Below the pieces are notes generated by a model, which worked only from the letters and a program-made list of their open reading frames with translations, was not told the origin of the DNA and made no database searches. A stretch of 64,000 bases of DNA from Ananas comosus (Eukaryota > Streptophyta > Magnoliopsida > Poales > Bromeliaceae). Below, piece after piece: positions 55,000 to 64,000 of this stretch. Numbering within the stretch: position 1 is the first letter of the stretch; each line of letters begins with the position of its first letter. Location: contig NC_033641.1 in assembly GCF_001540865.1 (NCBI RefSeq), forward strand, positions 3,716,540-3,780,539, written 5' to 3'. Position numbers and translations under genes: made by a program.

Positions 55000-55418
55000 T
55001 CACCCCACATTTTTCAGGTCCACACGCGAGCGGCGCGGCGGCACCAAGAAAGGGCGTAGCTCAGTAGATAGCGCCCTACTACTGAGACCAGAGATAGAAG
55101 TACCCAAGTCAGCATAGCTTAGGGTACCGAAAAGAATAGTAAAGAAAGAATAAAATTGTAATAATTGTACAAATGAGGATTGTATTCAGACATTGAATGT
55201 AAATGTGTGGTAATGAGCTGAATGCTTATAATAGCTTAGCAGTTATGTTTTTGGTACCCTTCTTATGCAATCCATGTATTAAATCTGTTCCTGGTTGGAA
55301 CCTCTTGTATTGTATGGTTGCGACGCCTTGGACGTACAGGGAAAACTCTGTCCGTTCGGCGGTCTGTCGGCGCTCTTGAATCCGACCAAATAGGCGGGTC
55401 TCGGGGCGTGACAGCCAG

Positions 55419-55814
55419 AGTGGTCTCAGACTTGAACTTTGGCTGCTTAGGGGAAATAGAGAGTCAATGCTCACATATTACAATCCAAGTGTTAACATGG
55501 CTTTACTAGCTAGCATGTTATGGCCTTGTGCTGATCCTGATTTTCATGTGCATTTTTTAGAATAAGCCCATTCTCATAGGAAACGGCCCCACTTTCATGC
55601 TCACATAGGTGAAATCCGTCAAAGGTGCTCCTGTAATTCTAACACCCTACTCATAAGAGTCAAAAATTTCATTAAGAGCAAAAACCCAACCCTCTTTTCA
55701 TTACAGGATAAATATATCCACACTATAGGGATAGGTAAAGATGCAGTCATATAGATCTATATATATTGTGCATTCTTTTACAACCACCATATGATTCATT
55801 TTTCCTATTGAACA
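55419..55814. other. Unassigned transposon-like sequence
   Basis: It continues from 52782 once the solo LTR is removed. I could not find a coherent reading frame on either strand and do not recognise the family. It is probably the interior of the copia remnant to the left. Confidence 0.3.
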
Positions 55815-56338
55815 TGTTGGGATTCGTCCACATTAGGACTTATCTAAAATATTCCTAATCCATATAGGATAAGGAATAAATATTGGTAATTATCGGAGAT
55901 ATTCGCAATCCGCATAGGATAAAAAATAAATCTAGAAGATAGATCCTAATTGGTTTAAATCTCTATTTATGTGAGATTCAGTCAAAATAAGATTAGGATT
56001 AACGTCTCCCTTATGGTCTATAAATATATGAGGTATTAGCCATATGAGATGCAAGAAAAAAATTAATTTAATCTCTCCACGATATTCTCTCTCTCGGGTT
56101 CGCTCTAGGGCACCATCAAAAACCCTAGGGATTTGGGCGGTGTGCTGCATTCGACTCTGATAGCCGGTTCGCAACGAGAAAGATTAACGTGCGAGACAAA
56201 ATTGTTGGCAGATTAAGGAGTTCGTAAAGCAAGACGAGATAAGATCCTAGTAACTACAACATAAATTTCACTATAAAGAGGTATGTAAAAATTTATGTGA
56301 TTTTTGCGAATTAATTTGGGTTTTAATTTTATCCAACA
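55815..56338 (+). mobile_element. Copia 5' LTR
   Basis: It starts TGTTGGGATTCGTCC and ends TTTTATCCAACA, a 524-bp LTR with 5-bp terminal inverted repeats (TGTTG/CAACA). TATA box CTATAAATATATG is at 56018-56030. The direct repeat ATATAGGATAAGGAATAAATAT / GCATAGGATAAAAAATAAAT lies near 55865-55930. The primer site follows one base later, so this is the 5' LTR of a plus-strand element. Confidence 0.85.
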
Positions 56339-56339
56339 G

Positions 56340-56351
56340 TGGTATCAGAGC
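56340..56351 (+). other. Primer-binding site, tRNA-iMet
   Basis: TGGTATCAGAGC lies directly after the copia LTR end. Confidence 0.92.
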
Positions 56352-56818
56352 GCAGCCAGTGCTTGTTTTCGCTCGATAAGTCATTTTTAATATGGATAGA
56401 TCTTTAGTTGTTGGTTTTTGAACAATAAATTTGCAACGATTTGTATAAATAAAAAATAATAATAATAATCTATTAATCTATTAAATTGTGAGTTTGTACG
56501 GAGCCCTCCCCGAGTTTTAGGGAAGGTTTGTGGGGCCCATATTTTTTTTTTAAATACTCCTCTCCCACACACACACACACTCTCTCTCTCTCTCTCTCTC
56601 TCTTCGGTGGCCCCCCCTCCCTCACCTGGCTCTCTTTCTCCCTTTCTCTCCCCCTCTCTCCCTCTCCCCACAGCTCTCTCTCTCTCTCTCCTCTCTCTTT
56701 CTCTCTCTGCGCGCGCGAGGGGTGCGGGTTGCCCGCACATGGCAGCCCCCTCCGCCCACCACCCCAATCTCCCTCTCTCTCTTTCTCTGCGCACACCCGC
56801 CGAGCACGGGTCGCGGGT
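56352..56818 (+). other. Copia leader then CT/CA-rich low-complexity DNA
   Basis: After about 130 bp of AT-rich leader the sequence becomes long CT runs with a CA repeat (56568-56605) and ends in a gap. Open frames here exist only because of composition and undefined bases. Confidence 0.5.
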
Positions 56819-57457
56819 NNNNNNNNNNNNNNNNNNNNNNNNNNNNNNNNNNNNNNNNNNNNNNNNNNNNNNNNNNNNNNNNNNNNNNNNNNNNNNNNNN
56901 NNNNNNNNNNNNNNNNNNNNNNNNNNNNNNNNNNNNNNNNNNNNNNNNNNNNNNNNNNNNNNNNNNNNNNNNNNNNNNNNNNNNNNNNNNNNNNNNNNNN
57001 NNNNNNNNNNNNNNNNNNNNNNNNNNNNNNNNNNNNNNNNNNNNNNNNNNNNNNNNNNNNNNNNNNNNNNNNNNNNNNNNNNNNNNNNNNNNNNNNNNNN
57101 NNNNNNNNNNNNNNNNNNNNNNNNNNNNNNNNNNNNNNNNNNNNNNNNNNNNNNNNNNNNNNNNNNNNNNNNNNNNNNNNNNNNNNNNNNNNNNNNNNNN
57201 NNNNNNNNNNNNNNNNNNNNNNNNNNNNNNNNNNNNNNNNNNNNNNNNNNNNNNNNNNNNNNNNNNNNNNNNNNNNNNNNNNNNNNNNNNNNNNNNNNNN
57301 NNNNNNNNNNNNNNNNNNNNNNNNNNNNNNNNNNNNNNNNNNNNNNNNNNNNNNNNNNNNNNNNNNNNNNNNNNNNNNNNNNNNNNNNNNNNNNNNNNNN
57401 NNNNNNNNNNNNNNNNNNNNNNNNNNNNNNNNNNNNNNNNNNNNNNNNNNNNNNNNN
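56819..57457. other. Assembly gap (639 N)
   Basis: It separates plus-strand copia leader from minus-strand pol of element B. The 3' part of B (protease onward and its 3' LTR) is missing here. At least 8 kb would be expected for a complete relative of A, so the gap size is probably nominal. Confidence 0.99.
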
Positions 57458-58028
57458 TCCTGGATGTCCCATCGGCCATGACGTTCTCCACGCCTATTGT
57501 TGTAGTAGTCGTGCAGAATCTTCTGCATCATGATGTCTTTCTTGCGTTGAACCGAATCTACTTCCGGTTCGGTGTCATTAGAGGCTGCATCCGAGCCTTC
57601 TTCTTCTAGGTCTTCGCCATCGGGAATATCATCCCAATCCTCAGGGAACGCCATTAGTTCGTTCCATTCATTCCCCCTTTTCTTGGCGTTCATGATAGCT
57701 TCCCAGTCTTTTTTTGTCATTTCGGCCTTGCACCTGATGCATAGCCGAAGGTGTTTCTTGGCGTGAGCCACGTTGTCAGCGGTCTCCTTGTCCAAAACTT
57801 CCTTCCCTTTGATATTCACCATATTGACCTGAAATGGAAATGAAGTTTTGTTAATTATTCGACTTTCATTTTCTTGGTCGGCCAATATGAGCTGACCCTC
57901 TTCTATTTCCTCTTGGATCTGCCTTTTTGCAGTCGCTTTTCCTTTCCTTTTCATGTTCACGGTGTTGACCTGTGATGGAAAAGGATTCTTATCAATTTTC
58001 ATATCTTTGTTTTCTTGGTCGGCAAAGA
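57458..58028 (-). pseudogene. Element B gag-pol linker, in a shifted frame
   Basis: A one-base change near 58045 ends gag at 58029. The homologous text goes on in the next frame (from about 58042): ADQENKDMKIDKNPFPSQVN, then a second similar block QIQEEIEEGQLILADQENES with NKTSFPFQVNMVNIKGK. Element A has only one such block, so B carries a tandem duplication of about 140 bp. It continues RCKAEMTKKDWEAI, EWNELMAFPEDWDDIPDGED, KKDIMMQKILHDYYNN and stops at the gap. Confidence 0.8.
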
Positions 58029-59729
58029 TCAGCCGACCCTCATTATCTCTTTTTGAATTTTCCTCTTAAAGGCAGTGCATTCACTAGTTTTATGGCTCCA
58101 TGAATGGTGCCATTTGCAGTATCTTCTGCGTTTCAACTCTTCTGCATGAGGCATAGTTTGGCCTTCCTGTAGTTTAATTCGTCCGTCTTTTAACAACCGA
58201 TCAAAAATAAAATCGATTTTGGATATATCAAAAGAATAAATAAAAGCGGATACATGTGCTTTTGCTTCTCTTGACTTTGCAGGTTTTAGCAAAACACATT
58301 TGTATGGTTGATTATTTCTTACCATCTCGACAGCACAGATTTCGGCTTCGTCAGCCGAATCTTCTGCCTCCTCAGATGAATTCGGCTCTTCATGAGCCGA
58401 GGATTCTTCGAAAAAAGAAATATTTTTCTCTTTCCCTTTATTCCAATCTTTGTTTCGGCTCCATCTAGGCCGATCCTCATTATTGCCTTTTCGAAATTGC
58501 TCATACTGAGCAACTCGAACTCCCAAATCAAAAACATTTGGAAAGAACTTATCCTCAAAATGATCCTTAATCTTAAAATGCATGCCGTTAAATGCCATTT
58601 TGGAAAATTCTGATTCCAGCATCCTTACAAAGCATCGGCTTTGAGCCGTCTTGAATCGGTTGAGATATTCGTCAACCGATTCTCCTGTTCTTTGTCTAAA
58701 TTGAGCCAAGTCTGCAACCGACAACTCAGGCTCGGTTCTATAAAATTGCTCATGAAACTTACCCTCCAACTCATCCCAATCTCGAACGGAATTAGCGGGT
58801 AAACTTGTATACCAAGTGAAGGCTGTCTTAGTCAGTAAAGTATTAAATAATCTTAACTTCAAAAAAGGATCTGCCGCTGCTTCGCGGCATTGGGCTGTAA
58901 ATCGAGTGACATGTTCGACCGTATTTTCGGTCTCATCTCCAGAAAATTTATCAAACTTCGGCATCTTCCAATTTGCCGGATATAGGTGTTCTACATCTAT
59001 ATTAGCAGGATATGGTGATCTGAATACAGGCCGCATTGCCGGCCTTGTGCCTACTCCGAAAGTATTCCGGATCGCTTCTTTTATTTGCGCATATATCTCA
59101 TTATTAATCCCCGGCAAAGGGGCTTGCGCTGGTACTGGGTTCAATGGTTGTTGAACCCCAATATTCTGCACTAGGGGATTAACCCCTTGTGCATTCGGAA
59201 CCTGCCCCCTAGCCCCTACATTTTGAGGCTGGTAGGCTGCTACTGGAGGGGGTGGAGGTAATTCCCAAGCCATTTCCGGCTGTTGACCGGCGTTACCAAC
59301 AGCCGGTCTATAAGCCGCTTGATACTGTGCCCCCTGGTATTGGGGCTGCCTAACTACCGGTGTTACTGGATTCTGTAACGCTGGTGTTACTACAGACGCT
59401 TGAAGGCCTGTTATTGGCTGTTCATTCCGAGTCAACAATTGCCCTATTCGAGCGATGTTCTCGTTAGAGGCCGTGATTGCGGCCAAAACGGCATCCAGCC
59501 GTGCGGTACTTGCATGACTATTTTGGTCCAAAGTCTGTAGGACCCGAGTCATTTGGCCAAGTGCTTGGGTCAAACTAGACTCCTGTTGGCCGGATTGACC
59601 GCTAGTCTCACCTTCCACCGGTAAAACTGCTTGGCGCTCCACAGCGTTCTCCGAATTACTGGGCTGTTCACTCTCAGAATTTCTGGGAATGGCCATATTA
59701 CGGAGATTCATGGCGTTGTCGTCAGCCAT
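58029..59729 (-). CDS. gag: Element B Gag polyprotein, 566 aa, intact
   Basis: Gag forms the retrotransposon particle and binds its RNA. The first ATG after the primer site gives MADDNAMNLRNMAIPRNSES. Residues ~60-130 are likely helical (TQALGQMTRVLQTLDQ), and ~140-240 are Gln/Pro/Ala-rich and probably unstructured. The Gag core runs ~250-410 (RSPYPANIDVEHLYPANWKM, FTWYTSLPANSVRDWDELEG, LSVADLAQFRQRTGESVDEY, AQSRCF). An acidic stretch follows (SSEEAEDSADEAE). The C-terminus has the Tat-type knuckle YCKWHHSWSHKTSECTAFK (about 535-553). It ends 13 residues later at a stop caused by a frameshift; in element A the frame continues. It is the only long undamaged ORF in the window. Confidence 0.92.
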   Translation of the reverse strand: MADDNAMNLRNMAIPRNSESEQPSNSENAVERQAVLPVEGETSGQSGQQESSLTQALGQMTRVLQTLDQNSHASTARLDAVLAAITASNENIARIGQLLTRNEQPITGLQASVVTPALQNPVTPVVRQPQYQGAQYQAAYRPAVGNAGQQPEMAWELPPPPPVAAYQPQNVGARGQVPNAQGVNPLVQNIGVQQPLNPVPAQAPLPGINNEIYAQIKEAIRNTFGVGTRPAMRPVFRSPYPANIDVEHLYPANWKMPKFDKFSGDETENTVEHVTRFTAQCREAAADPFLKLRLFNTLLTKTAFTWYTSLPANSVRDWDELEGKFHEQFYRTEPELSVADLAQFRQRTGESVDEYLNRFKTAQSRCFVRMLESEFSKMAFNGMHFKIKDHFEDKFFPNVFDLGVRVAQYEQFRKGNNEDRPRWSRNKDWNKGKEKNISFFEESSAHEEPNSSEEAEDSADEAEICAVEMVRNNQPYKCVLLKPAKSREAKAHVSAFIYSFDISKIDFIFDRLLKDGRIKLQEGQTMPHAEELKRRRYCKWHHSWSHKTSECTAFKRKIQKEIMRVG

Positions 59730-59773
59730 AATTTATATATATAAAATCAAATTCAAGTTTACCGCAAATGTGT

Positions 59774-59791
59774 GTCCCACCGGGCGTGCCA
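59774..59791 (-). other. Primer-binding site of element B
   Basis: Minus strand TGGCACGCCCGGTGGGAC lies nine bases inside the LTR end. The equivalent site in A (TGGCATACCCGATGGGAC) differs at three C/T or G/A positions. Confidence 0.7.
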
Positions 59792-59800
59792 AAAAATTAT

Positions 59801-60552
59801 TGCGGGCCTAAAGTCCCGACCCTTGACCCGGTCAGATATCCTCCTCGGGAAGAGCGTCGGGACGGGATAATGAGCGGCCGCGGATGATGACCCTCGAAGT
59901 TTGCGCCCACAGAGGATCAAGCGATTAGGCCGATGAGGGAACGAATCAGCCGGGTTCGAAAACCTTCACAGTAAATTCACTTCGGCAGGATGAGCCGAAT
60001 GAACAGGGGAAGCCTATATCTCGGCTGAGAGATGAACCGAATGGCTAGAACAACACGAGATCTGAGCGGCAGAAAGAGCCGAAATGACTTTCTATTGATC
60101 AGCAAGCGGAAAGAGTACAGGAACAAGGGAGTGATGCCCGTGGGGCAGACAGACTCCGAGTATGAGGACAGGGGAGTGATGCCCGTAGGGCAGACAGACT
60201 CCGAGTATGCTAAATTACAGGAACTACTCCTAAGGAAAGTGGTAAATGCGAGAATAGCAAGATGCAGTAAAATAAAGGTGGTCTTTTGTGCGCAGGGGCG
60301 AAGACCTGTTTTCAGGGTATTACAGGCCTATTTATAGATTTGCCCTTGCGTTCAGTTGTTGTTATGCACGATCGGCCACTATCTCCTAATTTGTAGGACC
60401 ACCTTCGGCCGATTGGAACTGCTCGTAACCGCTTGCGGTTGCTACTCTTTTTTAACAACCGCGGTTCATGTCTTCTGGCGCGTTTTATATACTCCCGATC
60501 CATTATTTTGTCATCCCGGTTTGCCAACTGTCCGCACCGAATTGGCCCAACA
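59801..60552 (-). mobile_element. 5' LTR of element B
   Basis: Minus strand TGTTGGGCCAATTCGG...TAGGCCCGCA, 752 bp. It contains a 45-bp tandem duplication (60127-60210). The five bases beyond its outer end (ATATT) would be one half of the target duplication. Confidence 0.85.
60127..60210. repeat. 45-bp tandem duplication in the LTR of element B
   Basis: GGGAGTGATGCCCGTGGGGC (60127) and GGGAGTGATGCCCGTAGGGC (60172) start two units that also share AGACAGACTCCGAGTATG. Confidence 0.9.
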
Positions 60553-61470
60553 ATATTATTCTATATATAGTATTTTATTTATACATATATATTTATTTAT
60601 TATATAATCGGATCCAAGGAATTCGAAGTGATTTGAAACCCTCTTTTTTTGTGTGTGTGTTTTGTGGGCTTAACAACCAATTATACAAGAAGTATTTATT
60701 TATTTATTTATAAATATATATTGATTAATTATATATATTATTTTATTTTTATAATATAAATATATTATTATATAATAATTTATTATATAACTTACTATTT
60801 ATTTTTATAATTATTTATTTATATTCTATAGTACTTTTATTTATATATATATAATTTTATTTCTAAATATATATTTAGTTAATATATATAGTATTATATT
60901 TTTATAATATGGATATATTATTATATAATAATTTATTATATAATATACTACTTTATAGAGGATTTTAAATTTCTGAATAATATTGTAAAATGTGCACTCC
61001 CAATAGAGTGTGCCAATAGTATTATTCAAAAATTATAATAGTGGAAACTGAAAAAATTCATGTTAGAAACGAAAGGTACAGCTTTATTCAAAATAAAAAT
61101 GATTTTTCTTAAAATATGCTATATCAGTTTGTGCCAGTGTTAAATCCTACTTCCAAACCAAATCAAAACCAAATAAAATAAATTGGTTCAATCTATATGC
61201 TACCTACGAAATCGAGTTTATTGTCGTTTGGTCCTCAGTTTGCATCCAAACTCGAACGCACCAACTTTTTTCCCCTTTTCCCCCTCTTTTTTAATTCTTT
61301 TTGTTTTGTTCAGAATAATCTTAGATCACATTCAAAAAATAAAAAATTTAATTTGAAATTTAAAATTTAATTTTTAAATTAAAAATTAAATTTTAAAGCG
61401 AATATTCTTTGATATTACTGACTTTACGGTTTATGTGCTATTTACTATATAATTTAAAATTTTTAAAAAT
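60553..61470. other. AT-rich non-coding DNA
   Basis: This is dominated by TATA/TTTAT words, including two related blocks (60738-60805 and 60877-60957), each with TTATTATATAATAATTTAT. A TG repeat lies at 60648-60660. No credible coding. Confidence 0.7.
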
Positions 61471-61510
61471 TTACATAAATGTTTCACTGCGTAGCGCGGG
61501 CCTTCACTAG
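61471..61510 (+). mobile_element. Candidate Helitron 3' end
   Basis: TTTCACTGCGTAGCGCGGGCC then TTCACTAG before a T fits the pattern of a short GC-rich palindrome followed by CTAG with a T target base. The stem (GCG-TAG-CGC) is very short and I find no 5' TC end or helicase gene. Low confidence. Confidence 0.3.
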
Positions 61511-61649
61511 TAATAATAATAACCGGCGGGGTTTTTGAGTCAGCAATTGAAAGATCGACTCCGCTTGATCTCAGCATTCCCAATCCACGCACGATTAGCC
61601 CGCGTTTTGGAACCTTAAAAAGGACCCGCACGTGCGGTTATTATTATTT
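61511..61649. mobile_element. Candidate MITE with TAATAATAATAACCG ends
   Basis: 61511-61525 (TAATAATAATAACCG) and 61635-61649 (CGGTTATTATTATTT) are inverted copies, 14 of 15 matching, 139 bp end to end. The ends are mostly a trinucleotide repeat, so chance is possible. Confidence 0.35.
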
Positions 61650-62214
61650 TATTCTTGGGGTGGCCTGTTGGGAAGATGAGCCACAAGGGGGGCGGCCCGT
61701 CTTCATTCAAGCCCAGTCCGATTACTGGGCTGCACCTAAGTTTAGGGCCTATCGAGGCCCATCCATGCAACAGGCCCAATCTGGAGCAACAGGCTGCATG
61801 ATAGTCTCATTAGAACTGCAATCGGACCACCCCAACAAATATGCCAGCGTACGGACCTAGGCCACTCATGGCCCCAGCCCGCATGCAGGCCCGCCTGCGG
61901 GCTCAACCCACCAGCCCTCTAATACAGATTTAAAAATAAAAAGAAGAGAGATATTTTTTTTTAGGCATGTCTTTTATCTATATACTTCTTCAAGTAAATT
62001 GCATATTATCAATTAACGTGTGATGTGAATTTATTCTTAATCAATTTGATATATTATTTTAATCTGCATTGGAAAAGATGATTATTAATCTTTTTCAAAG
62101 GCAAAATTTTCGATTTGAAGATGCAGTGAGAAACTTTATCATCAGATTGGATTGAGAATAAAATTATGTATATTTGTGCCTAATTTAAAATTATGTGCAT
62201 TATTATAGTGATAT
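61650..62214. other. Unassigned spacer, then probable copia leader
   Basis: 61650-61930 has a moderately GC-rich segment with GGCCCA/GGGCCT words and no credible gene (a 66-aa frame at 61660 is unrecognised). 61950-62214 is AT-rich and leads into copia gag. Confidence 0.35.
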
Positions 62215-63055
62215 ATGGCTTCAAAAAGTTTTTTCATCCAAATTTGTTAAATCAAGATAGGCATGATGGAATGAATTATGATATGTGGCATAGGAAAATT
62301 TAATATCTCCTTAATGAGAAAGGAGTACTTAGTCATTTAACCAATAGTATGGTTCGGCCTGAAGAAAGCACGACGGCTCAGTACCGTCGTAATTTGGAAG
62401 CCTATAATGAGTAGCTTGAGAAAGATCGATGTGCACGCTATACGATGTTGAGCTGTATGCACATGACTTGATCAAGGAATTTGAGAATTATGAGACTGCT
62501 AAAAATATGTAGGAGCAACTCAAAGTGAAATATGATAGCACATTGACCATAAAGCTTCATGCCTTGAATCTCAAATTCGATCAATATATGCTAAACCCGA
62601 AGCATTCTATGGTAGAATACTTAAGGGTGATGTCTGCTATGATAAAAGAACATAAAGCAGCTACTTGCGAGCTCACTAATGAACAACTGGTTCAATCAGC
62701 TATAAGGTCCTAACCGGATTCATCTTGGGATCAAGTCAAGGTTGTGCTAACTCACAATGAGAGTTTAAGACCTTTGGCAATATAGCTGGACATCTTGAGT
62801 TGGAAGCGGAGCGCAGAGAGACGAACCATACTAATGCACTCGTTGCCCACGATGGATAGCGCAGAGGCAAGTGCCTAAGCGCAAACACCAAAATAGAGAA
62901 AATAAATATGAAAAGACTGGGAATCGGCGCAAAATGAGGACGGAATAGATAGGCACCATAAAGGCAGACCCAGAAAGAAAAACTTAAATAAAGTGAAATG
63001 CTATAACTGTGGAAACATAGGACACTTCGCTCATGATTGCACTAAGCCAAAGAAG
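62215..63055 (+). pseudogene. Ty1/copia gag pseudogene
   Basis: The frame from near 62238 reads HPNLLNQDRHDGMNYDMWHR, the usual N-terminal pattern of copia Gag. It has stops at 62300 (TAA), 62413 (TAG) and 62468 (TGA). A middle part is open (62525-62713: STLTIKLHALNLKFDQYMLN). The zinc knuckle C-Y-N-C-G-N-I-G-H-F-A-H-D-C is intact (62999-63040), CX2CX4HX4C. The element is on the plus strand, like the LTR at 55815. Confidence 0.82.
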
Positions 63056-64000
63056 ATAAATCCCAATCCTGACTCTCTTATTTATGTATATTTGTATATG
63101 TTTGTTGCTCACGCTCTCTCTGATTAGATTGTAGACACAGGAACAACAAAACATGTAACAAGAGATCGAGCAGGATACGTAGATTATCATCGAGTGTCTG
63201 CTGGCAGCCATTATGTCACGATGGGAAACGGCACCGAGGAAGAAGTCCTTGGCATTAGCGCATACCAACTTACATTGCGCATGGTCGTTATTTGATATTA
63301 CATGATGTGCTGTATGCACTAAATATCCGATGTAATCTACTGTCAGTTTTAACGTTACTTAGATTAGGTTTTTCTTTTCAACGTTATTTGGGCAAGAACT
63401 TTTATGGTTATGGTTGTTTAAAGAATAATTTCTTTGTCTTAGATTTGGACTTGGATTTTATTAATAATAATAATTCTGCTTTATTAGTTTCTTCTGATAT
63501 TATGTCTGATTCTATCAAATGGCATGCGAGATTGGATCACATTGGACAAGAAAGAATGGCTAGACTAACTAGAGAAGGCCTGTTAGGGTCACTAGCTAAG
63601 CTTATCCTACCTCCTTGTGAACCATGTTTAGCAGGAAAGGCCTGCAGAAAGCCTTTTGGTAAGGCACGTAAGGCATCTCATCCATTGGAACTAGTTCATT
63701 CTGACATATACGAACCTATGAATGTGAGAGCATGTCCTATTTCCTCACTTTCATTGATGACTACTCCCGTTATAGTTCAGTATATCTGTTGTCTCACCGT
63801 TCAGAAGCTTTAGATTATTTTAAACGCTTCTTAGTGGAAGTTGAGAACCAAACAAAAAGAACTCTAAAAATTCTAAGTACTGATAGAGTACGAGAGTATT
63901 TATCAGACCAGTGCAGAAAACTATGTGAGGAAAAGGAGATACGCAGACAATTAACTATTCCTGGCACTCCACAACAAAATGGTATTGTAGAGCAGAAGAA
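63056..64000 (+). pseudogene. Ty1/copia protease, GAG-pre-integrase and integrase core, cut by the window end
   Basis: The protease motif VDTGTTKHVT (63131-63160) is followed by a GNGTEEEVLG segment and then frame breaks. A 173-aa frame (63292-63813) holds LHDVLYALNIRCNLLSV, the GAG-pre-integrase segment KWHARLDHIGQERMARL and CEPCLAGKACRKPFGKA (Cys pair of the zinc-binding part), then HSDIYEPMNVRA. After a frameshift near 63730 the core goes on: FIDDYSRYSSVYLLS, EVENQTKRTLKILSTDRVRE and GTPQQNGIVEQK at the edge. The D, D and E positions are present. The order protease-integrase identifies copia. Confidence 0.88.

Larger units (their letters stand above)
52783..55413 (+). mobile_element. Solo LTR, gypsy, TSD GCCAG
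   Basis: Ends TGTAATATACCGAACTTC and TCTCGGGGCGTGACA, with perfect GCCAG repeats (52778-52782 and 55414-55418). It has a TCCGGA palindrome pair (53088-53118), a TATA-like CCAATATAGAGAG (53221), a TC-rich leader, a 115-bp minisatellite (54052-54318) and the stem-loop (54982-54999). Confidence 0.93.
57458..60552 (-). mobile_element. Tat-lineage gypsy element B, 5' part
   Basis: It contains the 5' LTR 59801-60552, primer site 59774-59791, intact gag 58029-59729 and the start of the linker to 57458, where the gap begins. Gag and linker are homologous to element A along their whole length, and the primer site differs at three positions. B is much better preserved than A. Confidence 0.9.

Noticed and set aside
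56387..58002. Long open frames (289-509 aa) around 56800-57500 on both strands
   Set aside because: They consist mostly of undetermined bases in the 639-N gap. Only the real sequence to the right of the gap (57458-58028) is homologous to element A.

Overview
The window is plant nuclear DNA made almost entirely of transposable elements nested in one another. I see no host gene that I can support. Ty3/gypsy LTRs dominate. Most are 2 to 4.5 kb long, and where an internal region survives they have an initiator-Met tRNA primer site (TGGTATCAGAGC). This is the layout of Del/Tekay-type elements. There are also two Tat-lineage gypsy elements, several Ty1/copia pieces including a Sirevirus-like 3' end, a CACTA (En/Spm) element, two copies of a tRNA-derived SINE, and weaker MITE and Helitron candidates. 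A monocot is likely and pineapple is my best guess, from the style of the Del-like LTRs, but nothing in the window proves the species. Three assembly defects are visible: N runs at 6339-6363 and 56819-57457, and a single N at 10199.

Layout. 1-4384: LTR pieces, with a 2.6-kb solo LTR at 1447-4062 (target duplication GTTAC). 4385-5577: a decayed copia LTR and gag. 5578-7428 and 11980 to about 13250: a CACTA element, left end intact, interrupted by a 4.5-kb solo LTR at 7429-11974 (duplication CTTGG) that itself carries a solo LTR at 9904-10513 (AGATG). 13250-18656: an LTR fragment abutting the gag, primer site and 5' LTR of a minus-strand gypsy element. 18657 to about 20600: the 3' end and 3' LTR of a Sirevirus-like copia. 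21222-32508: a complete minus-strand, gag-only gypsy element with 2.9-kb LTRs and a duplicated gag. 32509-34854: low-complexity DNA with two SINE copies in opposite orientation. 34855-52100: a 17.2-kb Tat-lineage element (called A here) with gag, protease, RT, two RNase H domains, integrase and an antisense plant-mobile-domain gene. A is split by antisense solo LTRs at 36127-38783 (TTAGA) and 41156-43582 (GGAGC). 52104-55814: a copia LTR remnant split by a solo LTR at 52783-55413 (GCCAG). 55815-56338: a copia 5' LTR. 57458-60552: the 5' part of a second Tat element (called B) with an intact 566-aa gag. 60553-62214: AT-rich DNA. 62215-64000: decayed copia gag, protease and integrase running off the window.

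The main cross-cutting signals are non-coding. Clusters of short palindromes with an ACCGGT or TCCGGA core, about 20-23 bp apart, sit 150-480 bp inside the start of nearly every long LTR, both gypsy and copia, upstream of a TATA-like box where one is visible. A second signal is a stem-loop with arms AACTAT/ATAGTT that keeps its pairing while its loop varies between LTR subfamilies. Element A's antisense gene is the most interesting coding feature. Many stops in A look like C-to-T changes expected from deamination of methylated cytosine.
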